Shown here: in pieces, positions 46,001 through 56,797 of the stretch
How the letters are laid out: each line of letters starts with the position of its first letter
How positions within the stretch are numbered: position 1 is the first letter of the stretch
DNA from: Hydractinia symbiolongicarpus
Lineage: Eukaryota > Cnidaria > Hydrozoa > Anthoathecata > Hydractiniidae
Direction of reading: 5' to 3'
Length of the DNA stretch: 64,000 bases
NCBI RefSeq assembly: GCF_029227915.1
Contig: NC_079879.1
Location: 13,454,001-13,518,000 of the forward strand
Program-made: the position numbers and the translations under genes
Notes under the pieces: generated by a model
Seen by the model: the letters and a program-made list of their open reading frames with translations, nothing else
What the model was told of the DNA's origin: nothing
Databases searched by the model: none

Positions 46001-49000
46001 TCTGTCCTTATAACCTCCTGCCAAGTCTTTCTCTGTCTGCCTCTGGGCTTTGCCCCAGGAACTATCAAGTCTCTACACTTTCTTACCCAATTATCCTCCT
46101 CCATTCTTTCCAAGTGCCCCAGCCAATTCAATCTTCTTATCTGGATAACATCTTTAATTCTACGGAGACTTAGCCTGCTTCTTAGCTCATCTGAACTCTT
46201 TCTGTCTCTCAGACTGGCATTACACATCCACCTAACCATTCTCATATCATTCCTTTCTAAACGGTCAAGATCTTCCTGCTTCACTGCCCATGTCTCACTA
46301 CCGTACAACATAACACTTCTTACACAGGCCTCATACAACCTACCTTTTACCTCAATTGACAGGACTCTGCTAGTCAATAAAGGAAGTAACTCTCTAAACT
46401 TTTTCCAAGCAGAACCTATCCTGCAAGTAACACTTCTTCCAACACGCCCTTCACTGCCCAACATATCACCTAAGTAACAGAAGTTCTTAACTATCTCTAA
46501 GGAGCCACTGTTGTACATCATTAAAACTGGAAATACTTCATTCTCTATAATCTCACCTTTGCAACGCTTGCAAACTGTATGCCAGCTCTTAACCTTCCAC
46601 TAATACTACTGCACTTCTTATGTACCCAATGCTTGCAAGTCTGACAAAAAATTGAGTTACTACCAACCCCTTTCCTGCAAACTCCACAAGGCCACTTTCC
46701 AACTACAAGGTCACACTTGGCTGCAATGCTACTAATCATGACTTTAGACTTTGCTGTGTTTACCTTCAGCCCTTTCTCTTCTAGTCCTTTCTTCCACTTC
46801 TCAAACTTTTCAACTAATTCTTCCATCAACTCTGCTATGAGAATTAAATCATCTGCATACAGTAACTCCCATGGACAACCTGTTCTGAACTCCATCGACA
46901 GCGCTTCTAAGACTAGAATAAACAACAAAGGACTAAGTACAGAACCCTGATGTACACCAACATTTACACTAAATTCATCACTAAGTGAATCGTTAATCCT
47001 GACACGACTTCTAGCATTGCTGTACATAGACTGAACCATCGTAACTAGCCACTCATCCACACCTAATTTTCTCATAGCCCACCAAATAACTTTACGTGGC
47101 ACTCTATCAAAAGCTTTCTCTAAATCTACAAAGGCAAAATAGAGATTTTTTCTCTTTCCTAAATACTTTTCCTGAAGCTGTCTGAGTAAAAATATTGCAT
47201 CTGTAGTGCCACGCCCTGGAACAAAACCAAATTGCATCTTATCTATATCAATTCTTTCTCTAAGTAACTTATCAATCACTTTTTCAATAACTTTCATTAC
47301 TTGATCAACCAACTTCAAACCTCTATGCAAATCTGTTTCTCTCTGCTTCTGATTTTGCCTTATACACTGCTGTACGAGCGCGACGCTTAGCTTCTAAGTA
47401 AATATTTTTACTACCTCCTGACTTCCACTCTTTCCAAAGTTTCCTCTTTTCCTTTATACACTGGTCAACCTCATTATTCCACCACCAGGTCTGTTGATGT
47501 CTAGCTGGTCCTTTCGTCCACCCACAGGTATCATCAGAAGCTTCTAGAAGACAATTCTTCAAATTAGTCCAAGTACTTTCAACATTGTCACTATCACATT
47601 GACTATTGTAGGCTAACTGCTGAACTTTTGCACTAAATTGTCTTGCTACAATTTCTTCCTTCAGCTTCCAGACTTTTCGACGGGGCCTGTACTTTCCCTT
47701 GGCTTCTTTGACACTCTTCAAGATAATATCAAAAACCAGCAACCTATGCTGGGAAACACACTCTTCCCCCGATATAACTTTCACGTCCTTCACCACTTTC
47801 TTGTCTGACTTTCTAACCAAAAAGACATTTATACATTTTTTTCATCAGCCTTTCAAGATCTATACGATGAAGGCAACAGGTATACACATTTTTGAAAAAA
47901 AAATTTGTGTTCTGACATATCTCTGCTGACGTCATCAAAATTTAAATGACGGTTGTTTTTCTTTGTTATCCTGGCTAAGTGGATCTTTCCACGGGCTTTA
48001 TCGACTAATCTCTATAATAATACGCCAGTTCCGTGTGTCTGTCTGTCACGTTTGCAAAGTCGATTATATTTTTCATAATTTTCTTCAATAAAGTCTATAA
48101 AACATCACCTATAAAATTGTTCTGTAATTTACCAAACTTCAACGTTAAACTAATATTAACGTCAAAGAAAAGTATATTAAATTAATGAAGCCATTACAGT
48201 GCACCTCAAACTTTGAGGCCTAATAACTTGGAAACGAGGTGGTGACGTCAATGATTTTTCACTGCGTGGGTAACTAGGGACAACCTAGGACCAATTTGGG
48301 TAATTTTCCCAAACCTGGGTCCCCAAATCCGTTTCGGAATGGACGGGTTGATGACGTCACCAAAAAACCTTTAAACCTCAATATCTCTGCAACCGTTTGT
48401 AAAAAGTACATGATCCTATACATTTTCTTGATCAGCGTTTTAAGATCTATACGAGGAAGGCAACAGGTACATAAATTTCTTAAAAAAATTTTTGTGTTTT
48501 CACGGGCCTTTGCTGACGTCAGCACAATTTTTAAACCCTTATATCTCATTAACCGCTCATCAAAACCACACGAGCATACATTTTCTTGATCAGCAGTTAA
48601 AGCTCTACACAATAGAGGCAACGTGATAACAAGATTGTAATTTTTTTTGTGGATGGGTTGCTGAAGTCATCAAAATTTTATTCTGCCTGGGTGGATTTTT
48701 CCACGGGCTTTATTGACAATCTATATAATAATACACCAGTTCCGTCTGTTTGTTTGTCACTTTTGCAAAGTGGATTAAATTCTTTACTATTTTCTTTGAT
48801 AAAGTCTTTAAAACATCGCCAATAAGATTGTTCTGTAATTTACCAAACTTTAACGTTAATAATATTAACGAAAAATAACATATGTGAAGCCATTACAGTG
48901 CGCTTAAAATTTTGAGGTCAAATTACTTTGAAACGAGGTGGTGACGTCAATGATTTTTCACTAGGGACCACCTGGGACCAATTTGGGTAAGTTTCCCAAA

Positions 49001-52000
49001 CTCGGGTCACCGAATCCGTTTCGGAATGGATGGGTAATGAGGTCATCAAAAAACTTTTAAACCTTAATATCTCTGCATTCGTTTGTCAAAAGTACTCGAT
49101 CATATACATTTTCTTGATCAGCGTTTCAAGATCTATACGATGAAGGCAACAGGTACACAAATTTTTTTTAAAAAAAGTTTTGATGGTTCATTGCTGACGT
49201 CAGCAAAATTTTAAAACACTTCGGTTAATATCTTATTAACCGTTCATCAAAAGCACATGATCATATACATTTTCTTGATCAACACTGTAAGCTTACACAA
49301 TAGAGGCAACGTGATAACAAGGTTCTAATTTTTTTGTGGGTGGGTTGCTGACGTTATCAAAATTCATATGACGGTTCTTTTTCATTTTTATCCTGCCTTA
49401 GTGGATTTTTCCACGGGCTTTATCGACTAGTTAAATCAATGTTTGCACTCTTTAAAATTGATGAAGAAGACATTGTATTGCCACAAAACTTTGAATGACG
49501 TCGTCCAGTCAAAAATGACGTCATCCAGTCAAAAATGACGTCATCATTTATTCCCAAACCTAAAAACATGCTAAAACGGTGGGACGTAAACTTTGGAATG
49601 AGAGGAACTGTTTTAAACATTTTAGATGCATAAAATTAGTTGATAAAAGCATTAAAAAACTAAAATATAACCTAGGAAGTGTTGATTGGGATATTTTAAA
49701 AAAACATTAAAACGTTATGCTTCAGAAGTTATTACTAAAAAATTATGAGGGGACTACAAAAGCCCCCTCCCCTAGGCTAGATAGGGTTAAAAGCAAGTAA
49801 TATGTAAAAAAATATGAAAAACAATATGAAATACTAAGTTTTTAAATTATACGATTTTTCATATTTAAGTTTTTAAGGCTGCACCTTTTTAACTACTTCA
49901 GAGATAAGAGCCTTTTTAAACTCTCGATTTAACTCTTAACTTAGAAGGTTGCTGCATGTTTTTAAGTGGTCAAATATCCATCCTGCATGAATTGGTTTCA
50001 GCGTGGTTTACTTGACATCAACTTTGATATTATAGGGTTTGATGCCCTTTTCAATTGAATTCTGATGCACACCAGTCTTGTTACTTGTCTAAAATAAACC
50101 TTTTTTGCACTTTCTTTTTTACTAGAGAATGACATTGATAATGAATTGATGTGTGTTTGGGTGTATCCAAAAATCGAAAACGAGTTTAAAAAATTACTCA
50201 CTGAGAAATGCGAATTATTAGCATCAGAACATCAAGATACGACTTTTTGTTATGGCCAGAACAATAATTCGTGGTATTACATTAAAAGAAGCAACATAAA
50301 AGATGCAGGTGTCAATGACAAGGTGCTTTTTTATTTCTACCAAGTGACTACCAAATTTTTTTATAAGCACTAGTACTAAAATTCACAAAAAATTTAAGCT
50401 ACTCTCGAAAAGGCATTATTGGACTTACATCTGTTAAACCTACTTTAATGAACTTCTCTATTAAATTCAAAACATTTGATAAGCAACTTAAGTATCAGGT
50501 CAAAAGTTAGTTTGCGTAGTAGAAATACGTTTTAGTATAAACTATTTGTTCAAACACACATCATCTTGGTCAAAAAATATTGGTGTGCATAATATCTATC
50601 AATGTACCTTATTTTGTTTTTAAATTTTTCATTTTAACCTGCGGTAAGAACGTTAATTTTCGCACTTTGAATTCTTTGATTCTGTTTGCAGGTGAAGGAT
50701 GTGTACATGATTATCACAGCCCAAGTAGGTATTTCTGTTAGGAAAATATGAAAAGTATACGGGACCAGCTTGGTGTGAAAGTGTAACTTTACAATAAATC
50801 TATTCTTTATTTCTAGAATTTCAATCCAGAACTCTACCAGGCTATGGGTGATGTATTCATGACAAGTTATTTTATCAATACATCGAATGTTCTCACTCAG
50901 TATCTGTCAATGTACACAAATGGCTACAGTATGAAGGACGATGCAACGAAACTGTCACATACAGATTTCAACAAGAAGAAAGCTTATCTTCAAGTGTGTA
51001 TGAAAGGTACTTTCGTGTGACGTGTCACATGCATTATTCCTGTGTCACTCAGCCTGTTTTTTTATGCTTCCCTTAGTCTGGCAAATTAATATGATAATGA
51101 CGTAACATAAGTTTTTTTTTATTTAGAATTGATAATGTTATTTGGTGTGGAATCGATACTGATGTATACAGGGTTGTTGCTGAAGAAAAGAATAGTTGTT
51201 TACTCCCCTAAGTTAGATACCCTTTTACACATTTGCAGGTATGTTTTCAGCTTAGGGCGTTCTACAAAAACAAACTTCGGCGAAACTGCAACGTTTTCGG
51301 GAAGCATCACTTGATTTTTACGATTGACCTTACTTTTTGTTGGAAACACTTTCTTCTTTTAAAATAAAAATTGTTGTATCTACAAACGATCTGCTAGAAA
51401 TTTTCCTTAACTTGAATATGAAGTTGTAACTCAATACGGTATCATTTCAGAACACTACCTGCGTTTGTTTTACATCGATTAAACTGGAACATTGTTTACC
51501 CGTTCGTTCATTTTACTGCAGCAGAAGTATCCGAGTTGAAAACGCTACGATCCTATGTAGTGGGAGTGACGGATAGCTCTGTTGAAAACCAACCTGAATA
51601 CTATGATTTGTTTCTTAATGGTAAGAAGTTTTGTAAATAAGTTTTTTAAGTTACCAAGCAGTCTCCAAATTATTTATGCTGACGTCATAAAAAATAAAAT
51701 TTTACTTTCGGGACGTCATCTCTTCGGATGATTAAAATCTAAACATTTTGAAATTTTTATATTTATTTTTTAGTACCTGACGGGGAAATTGTAATCAATC
51801 CACGATCCAAGGGTATGTGATTGATTTCACTTCTTTCAGAAGCCACATCAGGTGTTTACTGCACATGTTTTTGATAGTTCTGGTTTTTCCAGCACCAAGT
51901 GATCGTTTCTGCCCAGACTAGTTTTCCTGACATGATTTTGCTTCATGTCATACTCGCTAATCCTGTAAAATGCACACTTATGTTGTTATGTTTTATTTAC

Positions 52001-53687
52001 ATCACTTGAATGCCTGCAAAATCACGTTCTGGTATTGTATGATGCCTTAAATACAAGTGGACAAAAATAAGCGTTATATCGCTGAAGCCAAATTGTCTGC
52101 TGCTCATAGTAAAAAGTGTATTTTGTTCTTTGCTTATTTTTCTAATTTCAAAAGGACTTGTTTCCATTTTCATTAATACCATTGCTATATTTTAAAAGAA
52201 CTGAAATAGCTAAACTGGATGAATGCAATTTTTAATTTAGAATACTTTCAGATGGGCAAGATGCATAAAGACATAGCAAAATATTTGGTTCAAGCTAGCG
52301 AGGACGAAGACACGAATGATGAAGATATTATCAAGGTACTACACTGATTATATTCTGTTTTCCGAAAATTGGGTTGATATTTTTCCCACTTTTTCATCGC
52401 TGTTGCCCATGTTGATTTTTCTTTTATAAGAATGTGCTTTTTAAGAATATCAGACTGGAATGCCAGGTTAATTACAATAGGCCTATTGTTTAGAACAATA
52501 CAGAAGTAAGAATAATAACATGGCTTGGCTAGAATTTAGTATTCTTATAAAAAAGTACGTAAGGGGAAACACTTAGTGAGAATGTAGGAGAAAGGAATTT
52601 TTTTAATGTATAAAAACTTTCGAATTTAATTTTTTAACACAATATACCTTTCCCGAATTTCATAAATTATAATAATTATGACATCATCTAAAATTTTATA
52701 ATGGTTTGATATTTTTTAAATGAGGATATTCAGATAGAATATCAAATTATTATGACAAAACTGAAGTTTTTAGTGCAACATAATATTCTGGTTGGATTTT
52801 ATTTGAGATTTGAAGGAAATCATTATTTTGAAAACGAGGCTATTCTTAGAAAGGTTTTACTATAAACTTCAGCTCGCAATTGAGGCAATTAACGAACAGA
52901 AATACTTACGAAATTTGTTAACTGTTCTACCTTTTGATAAGGAACTATCGACCTCTTTATTTATGTTTGGCATAATTAGAGAAATTCGGGCAAGGTCTAT
53001 TCATATTTTTTCTCGCTTTTATTTTTTTTGTTCTACAAACGAATGTTGCGCGCGCATCATTCTTCTAAACTCGCTTTTGAAAAACCGGTTTTTTATTTTT
53101 ATTTTCACGCAACTAATTTTTCGTCATTTTAGCCACTACCTTTTTGGCAAAAAAAAGTCGGCAAAAAGTGACTAAATTTTGGCTAGATGACTAATATTTT
53201 TTGCCAACTAAAATTTTTTTGCCAAACACCTCTTTTTGCTGATTTTTTACAGACAAAATTTTTTTGCCGCCCACCTTTTTGTCGTTTTTCCTTCCTTGTT
53301 GCTAATTTTTATCAGTTGTGCAATGCAATTGTTATTGAAATTGACTAAACTGAAACTTTTTTATATACCTATAACCATTTTTGTTGTTGTTGTTGTTTTT
53401 TTGATGAATTCAATTGCTCGACATCGTGGCTCGTGTTCGCACACTAGATTTTCCGTCCAAGGAATATTAGAATGATAATAAAAACCTATTTTTTAAATTA
53501 TTTTTTATACATACAGGAATTAAAGAAAAGAACAACAGACATTATTTCAAACTTAAAATCTCTCGACAAAGCAGATCCTGATGATCCAAAGATAACTATA
53601 GAATTGCTTCAAGAGAGGAACCTGACCACTACAATGCAGTCATTTTTATATAATTTAGCTTCTGCTGAGGGGATTGTAAAATTGTAA
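43078..53687 (+). CDS. DENND10: DENN domain-containing protein 10 (FAM45)
   Basis: Nine coding exons, all with GT-AG borders and matching phases: 43,078-43,117, 50,126-50,322, 50,692-50,724, 50,817-51,006, 51,127-51,238, 51,451-51,620, 51,774-51,812, 52,241-52,335 and 53,517-53,687. They total 348 residues (human about 357). Matching blocks in order are VWVYPKIENEFKKLLTEKC, NFNPELYQAM, FNKKKAYLQ, LLLKKRIVVYSPKL, RTLPAFVLHRLNWNIVYPFV, QMGKMHKDIAKYLVQASED and TTTMQSFLYNLASAEGIVKL at the C-terminus. The KKRIVVYSPK segment is a hallmark of the DENN fold. DENND10 proteins are reported to act in late endosome and multivesicular body homeostasis; DENN proteins often activate Rab GTPases. The first exon (13 codons) was assigned from the fit of phase and of VLVFEND to the family's N-terminus. 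Intron 1 is 7 kb and full of mobile elements. No disruption seen. Confidence 0.95.
44411..45390 (-). pseudogene. CR1-like non-LTR retrotransposon remnant (endonuclease and start of RT)
   Basis: Read leftward, frames shift but the order is right. First come IYVCGVYQPPGG and EVFILGDFNCAF (endonuclease). Then KELCSTLFRKQHITEPNHGA, SSTLIDLILSNSSCISKTGV and GISHHNSVYVI give the SDH-like end of the endonuclease. KRPKFEPKTIKVRNNKNVSE is linker, and FFEKLVHEQMSHFISEQNFL with FRKLFSTETAV is early RT. The GDFN and ISxHxxV signatures mark an apurinic-type endonuclease. Multiple shifts and a deletion before the RT show a dead copy. It is distinct from the family at 45.9-47.8 kb and lies in DENND10 intron 1. 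Confidence 0.8.
45489..48008 (+). mobile_element. Helitron-like copy A, split by a retrotransposon
   Basis: Sequence matching copies B and C runs from about 45,489 (ATATAATAATACGCC) to 45,858, is interrupted by the non-LTR element, and resumes at about 47,827 to end at CTAA (48,005-48,008). The 3' end has a perfect hairpin GTGGA-TCTT-TCCAC (47,979-47,992), then 12 nt, then CTAA. A short hairpin about 12 nt before a CTRR end is the classic Helitron 3' signature. There is no Rep/helicase gene, so the copy is non-autonomous. Confidence 0.75.
45859..47826 (-). mobile_element. 5'-truncated non-LTR retrotransposon with (TGA)n tail
   Basis: Three consecutive minus-strand frames form one broken protein. 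47,323-47,820 carries the end of the endonuclease (SGEECVSQHRLLVFD) and a linker with WWWNNEVDQCIKEKRKLWKE. 46,545-47,330 is the reverse transcriptase: [52 protein letters not shown] and the catalytic YADDLILIAE. 45,892-46,521 is the C-terminus: YLGDMLGSEGRVG, ACVRSVMLYGSETWAVK, MRMVRWMCNASLRDRKSSDE, LNWLGHLERM. Between RT and tail is a C4HC3-like cluster (CGVCRKG, CQTCKHWVHKKC, CKRC). Two frameshifts and loss of the 5' end make it inactive. The 3' end is a (TGA)n microsatellite at 45,859-45,884. It inserted into a Helitron-like copy inside DENND10 intron 1. Confidence 0.93.
48009..48719 (+). mobile_element. Helitron-like copy B (711 bp)
   Basis: Starts TCTCTATAATAATACGCC directly after copy A's CTAA and ends after a hairpin GTGGA-TTTT-TCCAC (48,691-48,704), GGGCTTTATTGA and CAA (the T of the CTAA is missing). 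Internally it has TGTCTGTCTGTCAC, CTGCGTGGGTAACTAGGGAC and several TGACGTCA palindromes. Non-coding. Confidence 0.8.
48720..49430 (+). mobile_element. Helitron-like copy C (711 bp)
   Basis: Starts TCTATATAATAATACACC directly after copy B and ends with hairpin GTGGA-TTTT-TCCAC (49,401-49,414), 12 nt GGGCTTTATCGA and CTAG (49,427-49,430). It is followed by T, as expected for insertion between A and T. Same length as copy B. Non-coding. Confidence 0.82.
49490..49545. repeat. Three 20-bp units each with a TGACGTCA core
   Basis: TGACGTCG at 49,496 and TGACGTCA at 49,516 and 49,536, spaced exactly 20 bp and separated by TCCAGTCAAAAA. The array lies 65 bp beyond copy C. Confidence 0.9.
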
Positions 53688-54160
53688 TTATAAGTTCTCA
53701 CAAGTCATAATTACTTAAAGATGAGCAGATTTTAGAGACCCTGTGACTGACGCTTTTTTGTGGTAACCATCGGGGTTTTTTTTTGTAAGAAACGCACATA
53801 ATGACAAAACGAAAATAACATAAAATTTGATCAAGTCATCGATTGGAACTCTTCTAAATTATTACCCTTGTTCTTATATATTTAGTCTTATTTTTATAAT
53901 TTAGCTATAGTTATATAACATCTTTATATTAATTTGTTAGTACAATTATTTTTTAAGCAACCAGTTTATAAGCAACTGTACTAATTTTAAATCGAAAAAC
54001 AAATTACCGCAAAACTTCTAATTTAACGCGTCTGTAATTAACGCACAGGGGCCATTTTGGCAGCAATTGTAATTTTTTCTCTCTAATTTTACTTGCTTGC
54101 CCAAAATCTTTTGTATTATATTTTCCACTTAAAAAAATGACAGGCGTATCGTACTGAAAG
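53688..54160. other. DENND10 3' flank
   Basis: Presumably contains the DENND10 3'UTR. I see no clear canonical polyadenylation hexamer close to the stop and no other feature. Confidence 0.4.
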
Positions 54161-54210
54161 AATCAAGCTTGTTCAATCGGATAAACTGATCTGATTGGAC
54201 AAGCTTGATT
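54161..54210. repeat. Hairpin, 22-bp arms and 6-nt loop
   Basis: Arm AATCAAGCTTGTTCAATCGG plus AT (54,161-54,182), loop AAACTG, and complementary arm (54,189-54,210); 20 of 22 positions match. About 480 bp past the DENND10 stop. Could be a compact MITE, or a terminator/processing structure in the 3'UTR. Confidence 0.9.
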
Positions 54211-54684
54211 TTTTGATCAATATATGTTGACACGTGAAAGAGTATCGTTTTAAACAAAGAAAGGAATAATAAAGAATATTTTTTGAGTCAATCATTGAAA
54301 CTAAAAACAATACGTTGTTACGTTGTATTTCTAAGTGGAAATCTGGCTTAACGCGCATGGGACAATGTGAGACTAAAATTTAGGAGAAGAAAAAAAAGGA
54401 AACAGGAGAAGAAGATTAAGAAGAAGAAATAGCTTAGCATTTTTTTTCTTTTACTTATACGTAACTCAAAGAAAATTAAATAATTAAAAAACATTAAATA
54501 TTCTTTTAATTTTTCGCGCATGTTGTTATTTTCCCTAATTATTACCGCGCATTCAGGCTCTATAATTTACTGCATTTTCTATGACAGCGCAAAAAGCTCA
54601 GCAAAAGCAAAGCAAAAGAGATATTTTTTCAAGTGGGCACGCATTTTTCGCTATAGCGGAAAGCGCAGACGAACGAAAACAAAC

Positions 54685-54735
54685 CTCAACCTTGTCCCCA
54701 GGGCTCTCTATTTTAGTTGCATGAAATCGTAATGA
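54685..54735 (+). repeat. Solo end related to the 58-bp inverted repeat
   Basis: CTCAACCTTGTCCCCAGGGC resembles the outer end CAACCTCGTCCCCAGGACC of the inverted repeats at 55,484 and 56,069, suggesting another copy of that family. Confidence 0.5.
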
Positions 54736-54829
54736 AGCTCGCACATGAACAGTTTGGGACACATGTTTCACAATCTTAATGTCTGTCTTCTCCATCTGCA
54801 CACCCACATGATGCTTGCTGAAACGACCT

Positions 54830-55273
54830 TCACCTTGGAGTACAGCTTCGCATTCTGCTTAAGGTATTTCTCCTCACTTTACAAGCTTTTAAACGCGGCG
54901 AGCAGTTCATGAGTTTGAAAAAGCCCTTCTCGATTTCGTTCTTAGCGGCAGTCCTCAGTCTGGTGTTAATATCGATGTAGGGCTTAAGCCATAGACTTTG
55001 TTTAAACTGAATGACTTGGTGTACCTTGGTCAGTATAAGTTCTGGAGCAGTATAAATGTGTGCATGGTCCAGCTTACAGTTGTCAAGGCAGACATCCACC
55101 AGGAGCAACACATCTCTCAGGTAGACATAGTGATAATCGCCGCGCATAACTCGATCACCCTCCGGTGTGATACGATTTCACACCTATTGGGCATGCTCGT
55201 AGTCTTCGGTAGAAATTGCCTTCATCCTCAGCTTGCTACAGAACGCCTCTTTTGCTAACAGCGTCAACTCTAC
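54830..55273 (-). pseudogene. Polinton/Maverick-type family B DNA polymerase relic
   Basis: Read leftward in broken frames: KEAFCSKLR, STEDYEHAQ, then [29 protein letters not shown], and after a deletion [16 protein letters not shown] and [11 protein letters not shown]. The Y-x-Y-L-x-DVLLL-x-DV block, YTAPxL, WL-x-PYID-x-NT and FFKLMN are features of protein-primed polymerases of Polintons. Stops occur before the DYH block. Palm-domain catalytic motifs are not seen. It is a short, dead fragment without capsid, protease or integrase genes nearby. A related viral or plasmid polymerase cannot be excluded. Confidence 0.7.
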
Positions 55274-55483
55274 GGAACGAAGTGTATACCCATATACTTA
55301 TATGGTTATACTTTTTTCTCCTGTTGATCTTGGCAGTCTCTGTAGTGCCTCCAAGAAAGAAACAAGATCAGCCTTGCGTAGCCTGTGGTATCCTGTCATA
55401 CCAAGGCTCTTTGCGATCTTACGTAGTTCTAGATTTCTGCATTCCCATGGACAATTCTAGCGAACTCGTTTATTGCATTTTTT

Positions 55484-56069
55484 CAACCTCGTCCCCAGGA
55501 CCTCTTTTCGCTTTTTTGATATCGGGGATGGCGCGAAGAAGATATATAACACAACTGACAACATTTTCTTGGTAAACAGAACTTTTTAGCAATTCTCGTC
55601 CTCTGACACTAAGCAGAGATTCTGGGTGAGCAAATACTAGTTTTAATTCGCCATTTTTAATTGAAATTGGTATTTCAGGCTCACCATTCTCATCACAAGA
55701 AAACAATTTTTCAGGCACAACTGTTTGCTCCAAATGAAGCACCCCAGCACCAATACCTCTCACTTCTAAAACTTTCAACTGGTCCTCTATGATAGAATTA
55801 AGAGGGCCATCTTGTCCATTTTGAAAAACGGAACCCTTTTAACACTTTAACTCGCCGTTCACTTTTTGAAATAATTTTAAATTCTTAGTTTTACTCCATA
55901 TATGGATGTCACATATCCATATAAAGAACTGTCGACATTTAGCAAAAGTGCTGACGCTGCAGTCTACACCCAAGATTTCTGGGTGTAGAAAGCGGCCGGG
56001 TCCAGGGCCTTCTTCTTCGCGCCATCCCCGATATCAAAAAAGCGAAAAGAGGTCCTGGGGACGAGGTTG
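55484..56069. mobile_element. Element with perfect 58-bp terminal inverted repeats
   Basis: 55,484-55,541 and 56,012-56,069 are exact inverted copies over 58 bp, beginning outward with CAACCTCGTCCCCAGGACC. The interior (about 470 bp) holds a RecQ-like helicase fragment on the minus strand and a short hairpin CTACACCC...GGGTGTAG near 55,963-55,987. I could not fix a target duplication. The perfect identity implies recent activity or gene conversion. Confidence 0.8.
55550..55823 (-). pseudogene. RecQ-like helicase fragment (motifs Ia to just before II)
   Basis: From 55,823 the minus strand reads QNGQDGPLNSIIEDQ, LKVLEVRGIGAG, KNGELKLVFAHPESLLS and ENVVSCVI. The P-L-x-S-I-I-x-DQ block corresponds to helicase motif Ia of RecQ proteins, LVFAHPESLL to motif Ib, and VVSCVI to the strand just before the DEAH box. 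The sequence then runs into the inverted repeat (AIPDIKKAKRG is repeat-encoded), so motif II and everything downstream are missing. Unlikely to be active. Confidence 0.65.
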
Positions 56070-56797
56070 GCATTTTTTGACTCCAACTAGCATCACTTTT
56101 TAAGTAGGCACTTTGTAGTAAACACGGTCAATCCCTTATATGATGATGTTATATTAGCCCAACGACCCCGGCGCAGTTCTTATATTGTAAAACATTGGTA
56201 TGCACGGAATATTTTTTTTAAACAGAGTTTGTTAAGGTTAAATAGACACCTAGTAATTTAAAGATTTGTAAATGATTGGTAGTAGAGAAAATATCCAACA
56301 GATGCGATTTAATGCGCAATTCCGGAAAGAATTCTCTTGGAACAATGCTGCATTATTAAGTTCTGCTTTCCACATTAACAATGACATGTGGTTTTTATTG
56401 CGTTCTCATTTAGTTTCAAATATTTTATTCGAGCGTGAAATAAATTACAGATTTAGACTTGCATGCTGAGCATCTCGTGGTTATGCCCTCCCATTTAGTA
56501 GCAGTTACGAAAATTAGTCTGGTATAACTTTCGTATTGGGGAGGATTTGCTTGAAACATGAAGAAACCAGGTCATCTTCCAGCGTGCCGAGGTTTTGTTA
56601 TTATATGGTTACACTTACTCAATTTAATATAGGATACTGTCATAAGATATGTCATATTGATAGTGTGTGTGACGCAAAATGGCTGAACTAAAAAGGTTGA
56701 AAGTTTAAATAAATGCTTTTTTCTTTTGAGTATTCGAATATTTTTAAAATAGAATTTCAGTTTTTTTTGCTAAATTATGGTTTAAACGTCTCGTAAA

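Noticed and set aside
45908-46477. 189-codon plus-strand open frame
   Set aside because: It is the antisense shadow of the retrotransposon's C-terminal coding region.
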